DNA of 64,000 nt from Mucilaginibacter rigui (GTDB lineage: Bacteria; Bacteroidota; Bacteroidia; Sphingobacteriales; Sphingobacteriaceae): assembly GCF_014773275.1 (NCBI RefSeq), contig NZ_JACWMW010000002.1, positions 372,001-436,000 of the forward strand. Direction: 5' to 3'. A program made the translations under genes and the position numbers. Below are positions 28,603-38,374 of the stretch, in pieces. The notes beneath the pieces were generated by a model. It was not told the DNA's origin. It made no database searches and saw nothing but the letters and a program-made list of their open reading frames with translations. Positions within the stretch are counted from its first letter, which is position 1; each line of letters opens with the position of its first letter.

Positions 28603-29697
28603 ATGACTGACGAAAAGCTAAGCCCCGAAATCCTGAAAACCAAACAGCACTTCGAGATACTGGACGGCTTAAGGGGCGTTGCCGCCTTATCTGTTGTTGC
28701 CTTCCATTTTATGGAAGTGGCCTATTCGGATTACAGCCAAAATTTTATAGCGCATGGCTTCCTGGCAGTAGATTTCTTTTTCTGTTTATCTGGCTTTGTT
28801 ATAGGCTATGCTTATGATGACCGGATTGGCAAAATGGGCATTATGGAGTTTTTTAAGTCGAGGATCATCAGGTTGCACCCATTGGTTATATTAGGCTCGG
28901 TATTGGGGTTACTGGCTTTTTTGTTTGATCCGTTTGTTGGCCCGGTAGGATACAGCCTGGGTAAAACTGTGCTGATATTTGTATGTTCAATATTCCTTAT
29001 CCCATTCCCGGTAATGCCCGAGCGGGTTTTTAATCAGTTTGGTTTAAATGCACCGGCGTGGTCGTTATTTTGGGAATATGTAGCCAATATTTTTTACGCT
29101 TTTATATTGTTCCGCTTAAAAATGGGCTGGCTTATTTTATTAACTATAGTTGCAGCTGTGGTACTTTGTTTTGTTACCTACCATGCAGGCAATATTATGG
29201 GTGGCTGGGGTAAGGGTAACTTTTGGGATGGCTGCGCGCGCATCGGTTACTCGTTTTTAGCGGGGCTGCTTATTTATCGCAGAGGCTGGATCATTAAGAA
29301 TAAATTGGGCTTTATGGGGATAGCCATATTACTGATGCTGGCCTTTTTAATGCCCTTTACCAAATGGAACTGGGTAACCGAGCCATTGGTTGTGATATTT
29401 TATTTCCCGTTATTGGTGGCGTTGGGTGCCGGGGCAATACTTGCACAAGGGCTAAAAAAGCTTTGTGTGTTTTCGGGCAATATATCATACCCCCTGTATA
29501 TGACCCACTACGCGGTAATATGGATGTTCGCCAACTATTATGTAGCCCATAAGCCGGGCCCCGGGCAACTGGCCGTTATAATTATAATAAGTATGGTTCT
29601 TTTGGTTGGTTTGGCTTATTTGGTAATGGTATTTTATGATATCCCGGTACGTAAATATTTAAGCGCAAAAAGAAAACAGGAACTTAGTAAAAAATAA
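28603..29697 (+). CDS. acyltransferase 3 family membrane protein
   Basis: A 364-residue protein with about ten transmembrane helices. The family signature appears at the N-terminus: ILDGLRGVAALSVVAFHF with the catalytic histidine, followed by FFCLSGFVIGYAY and the RIIRLHPL arginine motif. Such enzymes O-acylate cell-surface sugars, lipids or peptidoglycan. No glycan gene cluster surrounds it, so the acceptor is unknown. Confidence 0.87.
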   Translation: MTDEKLSPEILKTKQHFEILDGLRGVAALSVVAFHFMEVAYSDYSQNFIAHGFLAVDFFFCLSGFVIGYAYDDRIGKMGIMEFFKSRIIRLHPLVILGSVLGLLAFLFDPFVGPVGYSLGKTVLIFVCSIFLIPFPVMPERVFNQFGLNAPAWSLFWEYVANIFYAFILFRLKMGWLILLTIVAAVVLCFVTYHAGNIMGGWGKGNFWDGCARIGYSFLAGLLIYRRGWIIKNKLGFMGIAILLMLAFLMPFTKWNWVTEPLVVIFYFPLLVALGAGAILAQGLKKLCVFSGNISYPLYMTHYAVIWMFANYYVAHKPGPGQLAVIIIISMVLLVGLAYLVMVFYDIPVRKYLSAKRKQELSKK

Positions 29698-29752
29698 TAT
29701 GCGATTTTCTGTAAATCACCGTTAAGTAACTTGTTATTCATACATTGCATTA

Positions 29753-30157
29753 ATGACCCACTACCTTACCCTTTTAAAAGACTGGATAATTGCCTTAGGC
29801 GATAAACACGATGTAGACCCCCTGTTGCTGGGCTGCCTTTATTTAGTGAGTAAACTATCCTTTTTTACTTTTATAGGGCTGTTGTTAAGAAACTTACGGG
29901 CAAAGAAACCTATTATTACCGTTGTGCTATTTGCTGCAGCAAGTTTTAGCCTGCCCTACATGTACCTGATCATCGCGGGGCGTAATATCCCGGTATGGGT
30001 GTATGTTTTTATTGCATGCATGTTTATTTATGGCGGGTATTCTATCTGGAAAAAAGTAACCGAAAAGCCGGCATTGCAGCTTCCCGATCCCGGAGTGGAA
30101 AAACTATTAAGTTTTCTTTTAGCATCAACAATGTTTCAGATGGAAAGCTTTTTATAG
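29753..30157 (+). CDS. small integral membrane protein of unknown function
   Basis: A 134-residue protein with three or four hydrophobic stretches (about 20-45, 58-80 and 82-100) and a polar C-terminus. It follows the acyltransferase by 55 bp on the same strand and could be co-transcribed. No family motif is recognised. Confidence 0.55.
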   Translation: MTHYLTLLKDWIIALGDKHDVDPLLLGCLYLVSKLSFFTFIGLLLRNLRAKKPIITVVLFAAASFSLPYMYLIIAGRNIPVWVYVFIACMFIYGGYSIWKKVTEKPALQLPDPGVEKLLSFLLASTMFQMESFL

Positions 30158-30208
30158 GAAAGTTTTGCAAGGCGAATCGGTGTTCTAAAACAACCCAATA
30201 GCACGATT

Positions 30209-30607
30209 TTACCTTTTACCGTATTCCTCATCCGTAACCTGCTCCATCCAGGTTACCGGTGAACCATTTAGCTTTTCCTGTATGGCAATATGGCTCATGG
30301 CAGTAGTTGCTGATGCTCCGTGCCAGTGCTTTTCATTCGGCGCAAACCATACTACATCTCCCTGCCGTATCTCTTCTATAGCCCCACCTTCACGCTGCAC
30401 ACGGCCGCTGCCGGCGGTAACAATAAGGGTTTGGCCAAGCGGATGGGTATGCCAGGCGGTACGGGCGCCCGGTTCAAAGGTAACTAAAGCCATAGCAACC
30501 CGTGCCGGATCTGGCGGGGTAAACAGTGGGTCGATACGTACGGTGCCGGTAAAATATTCTGCGGGGCCTTTACCCGATGGCTGTGAGCCGTTGCGTTTAA
30601 TTTCCAT
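30209..30607 (-). CDS. cupin-domain protein
   Basis: A 132-residue single-domain cupin. Motif 1 contains the metal ligands in [16 protein letters not shown] (H-x-H and a conserved G/Q position), and motif 2 is [13 protein letters not shown]. The family includes small isomerases, oxidases and sugar-binding proteins. It is divergent from the dienelactone hydrolase gene, with which such cupins are often paired, but no pathway is indicated. Confidence 0.8.
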   Translation of the reverse strand: MEIKRNGSQPSGKGPAEYFTGTVRIDPLFTPPDPARVAMALVTFEPGARTAWHTHPLGQTLIVTAGSGRVQREGGAIEEIRQGDVVWFAPNEKHWHGASATTAMSHIAIQEKLNGSPVTWMEQVTDEEYGKR

Positions 30608-30714
30608 AAGTAAATTAACAGATTTGTACCTGTATTGTTATAAACAATATGGGCGGGTACACTGTTAGGGTTTTGTACATCGCGAAGCATTAAATTTGAT
30701 CAAAGCCAACTAAC

Positions 30715-31605
30715 ATGAGCCAGATAAAAAAAGAAGATATTAAACAGGAAGTGTTTGACCTGTATGATGATTATGCGCACAGCCGCCTTAACAGGCGCAC
30801 ATTTATGGAAAAGCTATCCTTGTATGCAGTGGGCGGCTTAACCGTGCCCGCTTTGATGAGTTTCCTGATGCCCGATTATAAGGGGAACATTCAGGTTAAA
30901 GCAGATGATCCGCGCATAAAATCAGCGTACATCACCTACCCATCGCCAAAAGGTGGCGGGAACATTAAAGGATTATTATCTGTGCCGGCTGATGCAAAAG
31001 GCAAACTTGGCGGCATCATTGTGGTTCATGAGAACCGGGGGCTGAACCCCTATATTGAAGATGTGGCAAGGCGGGCAGCCCTGGCCGGGTTTATTTCCCT
31101 TGCACCAGATGCTTTAACCCCGCTTGGCGGCTACCCCGGTAATGACGATAAAGGACGCGAAATGCAGGCCACCCGTGATAAAGGCGAAATGGAACAAAAT
31201 TTTATTGATGCATACAACTACCTCAAAGCCCATAAAGACTGTAATGGCAAAATAGGCGTTGTAGGTTTTTGCTACGGCGGCGGCATTGCCAATATGATGG
31301 CTGTTCGCATCCCCGACCTGGCAGCAGCGGTTCCTTTTTATGGAAGCCAGCCAGCCCTGGAAGATGTACCAAAAATTAAAGCGCCCTTACTACTGCACTA
31401 TGCATCGCTTGATACCCGCATTACCGCGGGGTGGCCGGCTTACGAAGCTGCGCTTAAAGCAAATAACAAAAAATACCGGGCTTTTATTTATGAGGGAGCC
31501 AACCACGGTTTCCATAATGATACCACGCCACGGTATGACAAAGCCGCGGCAGAGCTTGCCTGGACACGCACAATTGATTTTTTTAAAGAGAATTTGAAAG
31601 GTTAA
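30715..31605 (+). CDS. dienelactone hydrolase family protein with Tat signal
   Basis: A 296-residue alpha/beta hydrolase. The N-terminus has a twin-arginine motif, NRRTFMEKL, before a hydrophobic stretch, so it is probably exported folded. The nucleophile is the cysteine in VGFCYGGG, with the acid in ASLDTRI and the histidine in ANHGFHN, the Cys-Asp-His triad of dienelactone hydrolases. The natural substrate is unknown; YghX-like proteins share this architecture. Confidence 0.86.
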   Translation: MSQIKKEDIKQEVFDLYDDYAHSRLNRRTFMEKLSLYAVGGLTVPALMSFLMPDYKGNIQVKADDPRIKSAYITYPSPKGGGNIKGLLSVPADAKGKLGGIIVVHENRGLNPYIEDVARRAALAGFISLAPDALTPLGGYPGNDDKGREMQATRDKGEMEQNFIDAYNYLKAHKDCNGKIGVVGFCYGGGIANMMAVRIPDLAAAVPFYGSQPALEDVPKIKAPLLLHYASLDTRITAGWPAYEAALKANNKKYRAFIYEGANHGFHNDTTPRYDKAAAELAWTRTIDFFKENLKG

Positions 31606-31689
31606 TAAACCCGTATGCTATAAAGGGATAAGCAATGCTTATTGAATGTGGAGGCTGCATTGGTTATTTTCGGTGAAATATAATTTTAG

Positions 31690-32031
31690 ATGGAAGAACA
31701 ACTAAGAGGCTTAATTACAGGGTTAAAGGAAAACTCGGTAACTTTTAATGATGTTATTGATTTTATCCAGGCGCGATACTGGCACCAACCAACCGCATTT
31801 AAAAACGGCGACGTATACAACGAGGCAACACAAAACCAGGGTAGTGCTAAAGTATTTGCCTTTGCCCGGATCAATAATTTAAGTGCAGCAGATACGCTTT
31901 ACCTGTTTGCCGAACATTACCTGTCGGTGCTGGAGAACCCCCATGCCGCAGATCATCAAAATATAAGGCAATTTATAGCACATGGCTGGCCGGGAGTAGC
32001 TTTTGAAGGAGAAGCCTTGATGGTGAAGTAA
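31690..32031 (+). CDS. HopJ-family type III effector-like protein
   Basis: A 113-residue protein matching the small HopJ family, with the sequences FKNGDVYNEATQNQGSAKVFAFARI and QFIAHGWPGVAFEG. Despite the name, the family is widespread in free-living bacteria without type III secretion, so an effector role is not implied. No export signal is seen. A terminator-like hairpin follows at 32093-32130. Confidence 0.8.
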   Translation: MEEQLRGLITGLKENSVTFNDVIDFIQARYWHQPTAFKNGDVYNEATQNQGSAKVFAFARINNLSAADTLYLFAEHYLSVLENPHAADHQNIRQFIAHGWPGVAFEGEALMVK

Positions 32032-32092
32032 CAATCTCAGATTACCAGCTTATAATTTGGGGGTTATACTTATAGTAAAAAGCTGTATTTAT

Positions 32093-32130
32093 AAAAAGGA
32101 GCTCCAATTGAAAAATCAGAGCCCCTTTTT
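32093..32130 (+). terminator. terminator after HopJ-family gene
   Basis: Imperfect arms AAAAAGGAGCTC and GAGCCCCTTTTT with an AT-rich loop and trailing T residues, 62 bp after the stop. It is also positioned to stop transcription of the opposing small membrane gene. Confidence 0.65.
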
Positions 32131-32150
32131 ATTTGAATAACCCGCAAGGG

Positions 32151-32375
32151 TTAAAAGCGGGTGTGGTTTTTATATTTATTTCTGATATCGTTACGAAGGC
32201 ACATGGCAAAAACGATCAGGGCAAGAATAATTAAAAGAGTTACAATAAGCATTAATATAGATGAGTTACAACAGGCCAGGATGTGATAGAATAAATAGCA
32301 AAATAAGCCAATGCCGGTTGTTAGTAATATTGCAATAAAAACATACAACAATAATGCGTTTAATTTAGGGGTCAT
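32151..32375 (-). CDS. small two-helix membrane protein, unknown
   Basis: A 74-residue protein with two strong hydrophobic helices (about 8-32 and 38-60) and a basic C-terminal tail (RNDIRNKYKNHTRF). Coding status rests on the clean membrane pattern and intact frame in a gap between convergent genes; no family is recognised. Confidence 0.45.
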   Translation of the reverse strand: MTPKLNALLLYVFIAILLTTGIGLFCYLFYHILACCNSSILMLIVTLLIILALIVFAMCLRNDIRNKYKNHTRF

Positions 32376-32565
32376 GAGGTTTAAAGATAATGGGATCGCA
32401 CCTGCAATCCATTACAATACGAACCGGCTATTAAAAACGCTACTGCAAGGCAAAATCTTATATACTAAACATAAAGGGTACAAAAAAACATTCAGATAAT
32501 AATTGAATTATTCTGCTTATAATTATATGTAGTAATTATTCAACTCTTATTGTTTAAATTAAATA

Positions 32566-33576
32566 ATGAACTCCGGGATAACTTTACCTTCGCCTCACGA
32601 AACGGGTAAGCTAAGAATTAAACAATTAAAACGATTTTGGCAGGCAACCCAGCTTAATCGTAGTGGCAAGGCTGGTGCAATATTGCAGAGTGAATGGCAA
32701 CTCAATAAAGTACTGTTAGGGGCTCTTAGCTTAGGCCTCGAACAAACGATTACCCATATCTATCAAAACGCCCCTTCATTTGATGATTTTGAAGATTGGA
32801 TAATTGATACTACAGGCATACCTGATAACGACACCCTTGATCGTTTTAACAGAATATTTGATAGTAAGATGGCCGAAACCGAAACTATCGACCCTATTCT
32901 TTCTGCGGATGATCTGATCTTTTTTGAAACAAATGGTTATGTGGTAATAAAGAATGCTGTACCGGAAGATGACTGCAAAGAAACCATTAACGTTATTTGC
33001 GATTTTTTGGGAATTAAGCAAGACCAGCCCGATACCTGGTACAAGCCAAACCCCGCCCGCCAGGGTATTATGGTGCAGTTGTTTCAGCATCCAATATTAA
33101 CCAAAAACCGCAGTTCAGATAAAATACGCAGGGCCTTTGAACAATTGTGGCATACAAAGAATATTTGGATGAATAATGACCGGGTGGGGTTTAACCCGCC
33201 GGAAACCGAAAACTGGAAATTTCCGGGGCCTGACCTTCATTGGGACTGTAGCCTTGAACTCCCAATTCCCTTTGGCTTGCAGGGTATTTTATATCTTAGT
33301 GATACAGCAGCTAACCAGGGCGCTTTTACATTGGTGCCTGGCTTTCAGCACCGGTTACAAAGCTGGCTTAACTCGTTGCCGGCCGGTGCCGATCCTCGTA
33401 GGCAGGATTTGCACGCGCTTGGTAGCATGCCCATTACAGGCGAAACCGGCGACTTTATTATTTGGCAACAGGCGTTGCAACATGGTAGCAGCCCCAATAC
33501 ATCAGCACAGCCACGTTTTGTACAATACATCAATTATCAACCATTGGGCTTTACAGAACACACCAATTGGCTATAA
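32566..33576 (+). CDS. phytanoyl-CoA dioxygenase (PhyH) family protein
   Basis: A 336-residue Fe(II)/2-oxoglutarate-dependent oxygenase. The iron ligands are the HxD of PDLHWDCSLE (near residues 225-228) and a distal histidine in QQALQHGSSPN, with a nearby arginine for 2-oxoglutarate (SAQPRFVQYI). The first 110 residues are a helical region without recognised motifs. Family members hydroxylate lipids, amino acids or secondary metabolites. It is a lone gene. Confidence 0.83.
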   Translation: MNSGITLPSPHETGKLRIKQLKRFWQATQLNRSGKAGAILQSEWQLNKVLLGALSLGLEQTITHIYQNAPSFDDFEDWIIDTTGIPDNDTLDRFNRIFDSKMAETETIDPILSADDLIFFETNGYVVIKNAVPEDDCKETINVICDFLGIKQDQPDTWYKPNPARQGIMVQLFQHPILTKNRSSDKIRRAFEQLWHTKNIWMNNDRVGFNPPETENWKFPGPDLHWDCSLELPIPFGLQGILYLSDTAANQGAFTLVPGFQHRLQSWLNSLPAGADPRRQDLHALGSMPITGETGDFIIWQQALQHGSSPNTSAQPRFVQYINYQPLGFTEHTNWL

Positions 33577-33722
33577 ATGGCTTTTATATTTATATGGCTG
33601 AACCGAAAACACGGCACGGTCTTCTTAAACTTTTATACAGCCCGCGTAAAAGCGGGTTAATAATACCACTGAAATATCAAACCAACCAGGCGGTAACGGG
33701 TTGTAAGTAAATAACATAATCC

Positions 33723-34310
33723 ATGCAGTATTTCAAAGAGATCAATAGTTTTTTGAGTAGTTCGTCTTTTTTCTATACCATTGCCATTGGCCTGGACAGT
33801 CGTTATAGCTACGTCAGTGATAATTACAATCGTAACTTTGCGCTATCAGAAAAATCATTGCTGGGCAAGCATTTCTCTACAACCCTGCATCCCGATGATA
33901 TCGTAATATGCGCGGAGGCGGGCATGAAGTGCTTGCAAAACCCGGGCGTTCTTATTCCTGCAAAATTGCGCAAGCATGATGGAGAAGGAGGATTTGTTAT
34001 TACCCAATGGGAAATGCAGGGGATATTTAGTGAGAAAAACGAACCTGAGGGTGTTTTTTGCATTGGCTATAATATCACCGAACTGGTTTCCGCTCAAACC
34101 GAAATTGAAACTAAAAACATGAAGCTATCCGAAATTAGCTTTATACAATCACATGGGGTAAGGAAACCTTTAGCCAATATTATAGGCATTTCCCATCTTT
34201 TAGCAGATATAGAAGTTGGCCCGGATGTGCGCCAGCTCCATGAGAAACTTATTGCCAGCGCAAATGACCTTGATATGGTGATTAAAGAGATTGCCAGTAA
34301 AGCTGAATAG
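33723..34310 (+). CDS. PAS-domain protein with HisKA-like helix, no kinase ATPase domain
   Basis: A 195-residue protein. A PAS fold occupies roughly residues 15-130 (YSYVSDNYNRNFALSEKSLLGKHF onward, ending FCIGYNITEL). It is followed by a dimerisation helix with an H-box-like SHGVRKPLANIIGISHLL, then the protein stops at residue 195, where a histidine kinase would continue into an HATPase domain. The frame ends in a normal stop with no continuing kinase sequence downstream; it may be a phosphotransfer or signalling adaptor, or a truncated kinase. Confidence 0.7.
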   Translation: MQYFKEINSFLSSSSFFYTIAIGLDSRYSYVSDNYNRNFALSEKSLLGKHFSTTLHPDDIVICAEAGMKCLQNPGVLIPAKLRKHDGEGGFVITQWEMQGIFSEKNEPEGVFCIGYNITELVSAQTEIETKNMKLSEISFIQSHGVRKPLANIIGISHLLADIEVGPDVRQLHEKLIASANDLDMVIKEIASKAE

Positions 34311-34339
34311 TATCACAAATACAGTCTCAACCGGGTATA

Positions 34340-36763
34340 TCACTCATCGCGCAGGGTTTTTACAGGATTTGTAAGCGCCGCCTTATAGGTAAGATAAATA
34401 GTTGCCGAAAAAGATATAAGCATTAATATTACAACCGGCACTACAAATTGCCACCAGGTTATTTGCACTTTAAACGCGTACCCCTGCAGCCATTGATAAA
34501 TAAGTACCCCCGCTACAGGCAAGGCAACTATACTTGCCGCAAGTATAAGCTTTAATAGATCGTTTGTTAAAAGTTGTATAATGCTTTGTGCCGATGCCCC
34601 TAATACCTTACGCACACCAATTTCCTTTTTGCGCCTGGCCGTTGAGTAGGCTGTTAAACCAAACAGGCCCAGGCAGGCAATTATTATCGCCATAGATGAG
34701 AAGAGCATAAACACCTGCCCAAAATGTATATCCTGCTCATATTGTTTTGCATAAAAATCATCCAGGAAAAAATAATCAAAGGATGAATCAGGAAAAAAAT
34801 CAGTCCATAACTTACTGAGGGTATGATTAGATGCCTCCATTTGCGCCTGATCTATCTGCACAGATATGTACTTAAGCGGTACCCATGTAAGCTTAGGGTC
34901 CATAAAAAGTACGGTTGCAGTATAAGCCTCTTTTAATGATTGCTGGTGATAGTTCCTTATTACCCCAATTACCTCGTTAGGTTCTTTATCTAATGATTCT
35001 ATCCATACTTTTTTACCAATAGCATCCTCCGGTGATCTAAAGCCAAATTGCTTGACGGCAGATTCGTTAAGTATCACTTTGGTTGAGTCGCCGGTATTGG
35101 CGCTATCGTAACTACGGCCGGCAATAAGTTGTAATTGGTACATCTTCATAAAATCGAAGTCGACCCGTAACATTTCGTAAGTGCGCTCATCGTTTTTTGA
35201 GGTGCCATATCTCCGGCAGGCTGCAGCCATACCAACCTGCTTGCCGGGTACCGCGCCCGATATGCTAATTGCTTTTACGCCCGCAACATTAGCGGCGCTA
35301 TTTTTAAAGCTGTTAACTTTTTGTATGTAATTGCCTGTATTGGAGGGAGCTTTAATAACTACCGTTTGTTTTAAGTTTACCCCGGTTTCCTGCCCGCTCA
35401 TGTAAGATAATTGCCTGTAAACAGCAAACGTACCTGCCAACAACAACAGTGATGCTGCGAATTGAAAAGACACCATTGCCTTACGTAACCACACGCCACT
35501 TTTTGAAAACGCAAACCTACCCTTAAGCACCTTAATAGGTTGCAGCCTTGACAGGACTGTTGCCGGGTAAACGCCCGATAATAGTATGCTGCCCATAAAA
35601 ACAAGGGTAACCTTGATGAGCAGGCTACCATCTACCAATAAACGGTAGGTTTGGGTATCGCCAGATATTTGCTGCAATAAGTAGCTGATAAATATTACCA
35701 GCAAAGAAGCAACGCCAAGCGATATCAGGTTGATGATAAATGATTCTATAAAAAATTGAAGTATAAGTTGAGAGGTATGGGCGCCGTTAACTTTTCTTAT
35801 CCCGATCTCGCGCGCCCTGTCAACAGATTTTGTAGTAGCCAGGTTAATATAATTGATACAGGCAATAAGCAAGATGCCGTACGCCATTATTGCCAGGAAG
35901 TTTACAGCCCGCCTGTTGCCCTTCGTTTCCATTTCATAAGGTTTCGCGGTATTCAGGTGGATCTCGGCAAGGGGCACCAGTTTTACACTCCACTTAAGTT
36001 CCTTTAAGGGGGCCTCGGTTTTAAAACGCTCGGCAAGCGCCGGGAACTTTTGTTCAATGCTGGCTGCTGTTGCACCCGGCTTAAGTTTTAAAAAGGTATA
36101 ATTTTCATGCTGGTACCAAAATTCTTTGATCCAGGCAGGTGATGTGGCCCACGATACCAGCATATTAAATTGCAGCGTTGAATTAGCGGGCAGATCTTTA
36201 AACACCCCCGTAACCATACAACTGTAACTGTTAAACCTCGACGACAACTGCATCATTTTCCCCATGGCAGCATCTGCATTGCCAAAGTATTTTTTTGCTT
36301 CGGATGCTGATATGACCACGCTGTTAACATCTTTTAATGCCGATGATGCATCGCCCTTAAGCAGCGGCAGCCCAAAAAAAGAAACAAAATTACTATCGGC
36401 AAAACACACGCGCTGCTCGCGGTATTTTACACTTTGGTAGCGTACTATGCGTTCGTTATCATTCCAGCTAATGCGGGCATAACTGGCTATCCCCGGCAGG
36501 TTATCATACATGGCTTTTGCGTAACCGTTGGTGGCGGTAGCCCAGCTATCGGTAAGCTCCCCCGACCTGTAAAACTGGCTTTCCACGCGGTAAATATTGT
36601 TACCGTCGGGGTACATTTTATCAAAGCTCTTCTCGAAATGTACGTATGCGCTTATTACAATAAATGCGGCAAGCCCTAAGCTTGAACCAACCACATTGAT
36701 TACTGTGTAAGACCTGTTTTTGATCAGATTGCGATAAGTAACCAGAAGCAGATTGCGTAGCAT
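34340..36763 (-). CDS. ABC transporter permease, MacB/FtsX family
   Basis: An 807-residue inner-membrane protein of the type with two FtsX domains that is common in Bacteroidota. An N-terminal helix (about 20-42) is followed by a large periplasmic MacB-PCD domain, three central helices (near 285-385), a second periplasmic domain and three C-terminal helices. EIGVRKVLGAS and REIGIRKVNGA are the two paired coupling loops. Members export antimicrobials, lipids or act in mechanotransmission. The ATPase is not next to it, so its partner must be elsewhere. Confidence 0.85.
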   Translation of the reverse strand: MLRNLLLVTYRNLIKNRSYTVINVVGSSLGLAAFIVISAYVHFEKSFDKMYPDGNNIYRVESQFYRSGELTDSWATATNGYAKAMYDNLPGIASYARISWNDNERIVRYQSVKYREQRVCFADSNFVSFFGLPLLKGDASSALKDVNSVVISASEAKKYFGNADAAMGKMMQLSSRFNSYSCMVTGVFKDLPANSTLQFNMLVSWATSPAWIKEFWYQHENYTFLKLKPGATAASIEQKFPALAERFKTEAPLKELKWSVKLVPLAEIHLNTAKPYEMETKGNRRAVNFLAIMAYGILLIACINYINLATTKSVDRAREIGIRKVNGAHTSQLILQFFIESFIINLISLGVASLLVIFISYLLQQISGDTQTYRLLVDGSLLIKVTLVFMGSILLSGVYPATVLSRLQPIKVLKGRFAFSKSGVWLRKAMVSFQFAASLLLLAGTFAVYRQLSYMSGQETGVNLKQTVVIKAPSNTGNYIQKVNSFKNSAANVAGVKAISISGAVPGKQVGMAAACRRYGTSKNDERTYEMLRVDFDFMKMYQLQLIAGRSYDSANTGDSTKVILNESAVKQFGFRSPEDAIGKKVWIESLDKEPNEVIGVIRNYHQQSLKEAYTATVLFMDPKLTWVPLKYISVQIDQAQMEASNHTLSKLWTDFFPDSSFDYFFLDDFYAKQYEQDIHFGQVFMLFSSMAIIIACLGLFGLTAYSTARRKKEIGVRKVLGASAQSIIQLLTNDLLKLILAASIVALPVAGVLIYQWLQGYAFKVQITWWQFVVPVVILMLISFSATIYLTYKAALTNPVKTLRDE

Positions 36764-36837
36764 AGCGTGAGTTTTTTCGCTAATTTAACAATTTAGTTTT
36801 TCAGATAAACGCAAAAAAGCCTCAAACTTATTTATTT

Positions 36838-36870
36838 AGGGTGTCCCGTCCTGAAATAAGTTGACACTCA
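36838..36870. mobile_element. insertion-sequence end remnant (candidate)
   Basis: A stretch reading TAGGGTGTCCCGTCCTGAAA then TAAGTTGACAC resembles the terminal inverted repeat of IS elements that begin TGTCCxGxCCTGAAATAAGTTGACAC. Adjacent bases form a short palindrome AAATAAGTT...AACTTATTT at 36858-36887. No transposase and no second end are in the gap, so this is at best a solo end or a MITE. Confidence 0.35.
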
Positions 36871-37013
36871 AGTTAACTTATTTTAAGATGACTCAAGTTT
36901 AATTCGGTTCCCCCTTCAGGCGGATAGAGGCTTCTGTAACATCCATGTTATACCCCTTCTATTTATTAAACTATAGTTCGCACCAGCTGTCATACCTGCA
37001 AAAATATACAACT

Positions 37014-37535
37014 ATGAAAAAGGTAATTATTACAGCAGCCATATTTTTAAGCTGCATAGCATACAAAACAGCAAGTGCACAAGTTAGTTTAAGCATTAAC
37101 ATTGGCAGCCAGCCCGAATGGGGGCCAACAGGTTACGACCACGCCGATTATTACTACATGCCGGATATTGATACCTATTATGATGTACCGGCCCACCAAT
37201 ATGTATACCTGGAGAATAACAGCTGGGTACGCAGGGCCAGTTTACCCCCAAGGTATAGTAACTACAATGTATATAACGGCTACAAAGTTGTTGTGAACGA
37301 ACCAAACCCATGGGTGCATGCAACAACCTATCGAACCAAATACGCAGGTTACAGGGGCCGTGCCGGCCAAACCATAATACGTGATAGCCGCGATGTTAAA
37401 TATCGTAACCATTGGTCAAGTAGTAACCGCCCGGTACGTATAGAAAATCGCAAAGTGGTAAAACATACCACTAAAATTGTAAAACACGATAACCGTGGTA
37501 ATAACAAAGGCCACGATCGCGGACACAGGGATTAA
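37014..37535 (+). CDS. secreted basic protein of unknown function
   Basis: A 173-residue protein with a signal peptide (MKKVIITAAIFLSCIAYKTASA). The mature part has tyrosine-rich segments (YDHADYYYMPDIDTYYDVP) and a histidine/arginine/lysine-rich tail ending DHRGNNKGHDRGHRD, the profile of small periplasmic Bacteroidota proteins sometimes linked to metal or acid stress. The start at 37014 is chosen for the signal peptide; an upstream in-frame ATG at 36945 would mask it. A terminator follows at 37560-37584. Confidence 0.7.
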   Translation: MKKVIITAAIFLSCIAYKTASAQVSLSINIGSQPEWGPTGYDHADYYYMPDIDTYYDVPAHQYVYLENNSWVRRASLPPRYSNYNVYNGYKVVVNEPNPWVHATTYRTKYAGYRGRAGQTIIRDSRDVKYRNHWSSSNRPVRIENRKVVKHTTKIVKHDNRGNNKGHDRGHRD

Positions 37536-37559
37536 GTATTATCCCCATTTATAATAAGA

Positions 37560-37584
37560 AAGGCCCCTTTATAGAAGGGGCCTT
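37560..37584. terminator. bidirectional terminator
   Basis: Perfect 10-bp arms AAGGCCCCTT and AAGGGGCCTT around TATAG, flanked by A and T runs, between two convergent genes. Confidence 0.8.
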
Positions 37585-37624
37585 TTTGTGTTTAAGAAGT
37601 ATTTTATACGATGTAAACAGTTGC

Positions 37625-38284
37625 TTATTTATTGCTAAACTCTGTTAGCTTTATCATGTCATGTACTTTGCCAAAGGCAATGTTGTTTTCTTTTATAAAG
37701 GCGTCTATAGGGGCTTCTTTACTTGGGAACTGTTTAGCGAAAGCTTTTAAATTAGGTACTGGTATATAATCGTTACCTTTTTTTAACCAATAAATGTTTT
37801 GTGTATCCATTATATAACCGTCGGCCAGTTTAATATCATAATTGCCGGGTTTGTCCGAACTGCTCTTGCTGCCACCCAGTGTGCCGTTAAGGGTTGAATT
37901 TGAGGTGCCTATGCGGCCACCAAGCGCATCCCCTTTAACTATTTTACCTTTGTATTGTACATATAAGGCAACGGGGGTTTTTGTAAGCTTTTCATAAAAA
38001 CCTACTTTACCGGGTACAAGTAAACGGCCCTGGATAGCAATGCTATCTATATTACCGCTTTGATCTAAAACCAGCTTGCTGCCATTTTGATCAAACATCA
38101 TCTCTTGGGTTATGGTGTTGTAGTTAAGTATAGCATCAAGTGTTGCCCCGTTTTTCTGGAAGACGGTTCCTGTTGTAAAATCAGTAAAAATAAATGGTGA
38201 AGTTGCCGGATTTACACCTACCTGTGCAAAGGCGCCTGATAAGCAAAATAGAGCTGCTGCTGTAAGTAAGATTATTTTTTTCAA
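37625..38284 (-). CDS. secreted protein of unknown function
   Basis: A 219-residue protein with a clear signal peptide (about 1-20, ending GAFAQ). The mature part is rich in beta-prone residues and includes a glycine/serine stretch (IGTSNSTLNGTLGGSKSSS). It contains no recognised catalytic motif or barrel-closing strand. It is monocistronic, convergent with the basic secreted protein and separated by a shared terminator. Confidence 0.65.
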   Translation of the reverse strand: MKKIILLTAAALFCLSGAFAQVGVNPATSPFIFTDFTTGTVFQKNGATLDAILNYNTITQEMMFDQNGSKLVLDQSGNIDSIAIQGRLLVPGKVGFYEKLTKTPVALYVQYKGKIVKGDALGGRIGTSNSTLNGTLGGSKSSSDKPGNYDIKLADGYIMDTQNIYWLKKGNDYIPVPNLKAFAKQFPSKEAPIDAFIKENNIAFGKVHDMIKLTEFSNK

Positions 38285-38374
38285 TTTGGTGAAGTTTAAA
38301 GTTTATAAGTGTGACATTCATTTAGACTATAAACTTAGCCATTAGTTTAAAATAAAGTAGCTAAATAAAAATTA

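Noticed and set aside
31690..32031. Type III secretion effector
   Set aside because: The HopJ family name is historical; no secretion genes or secretion signal are present here.
32776..33601. Open frames overlapping the PhyH gene on both strands
   Set aside because: Their products are composition artefacts, while the PhyH frame has complete iron-binding motifs.
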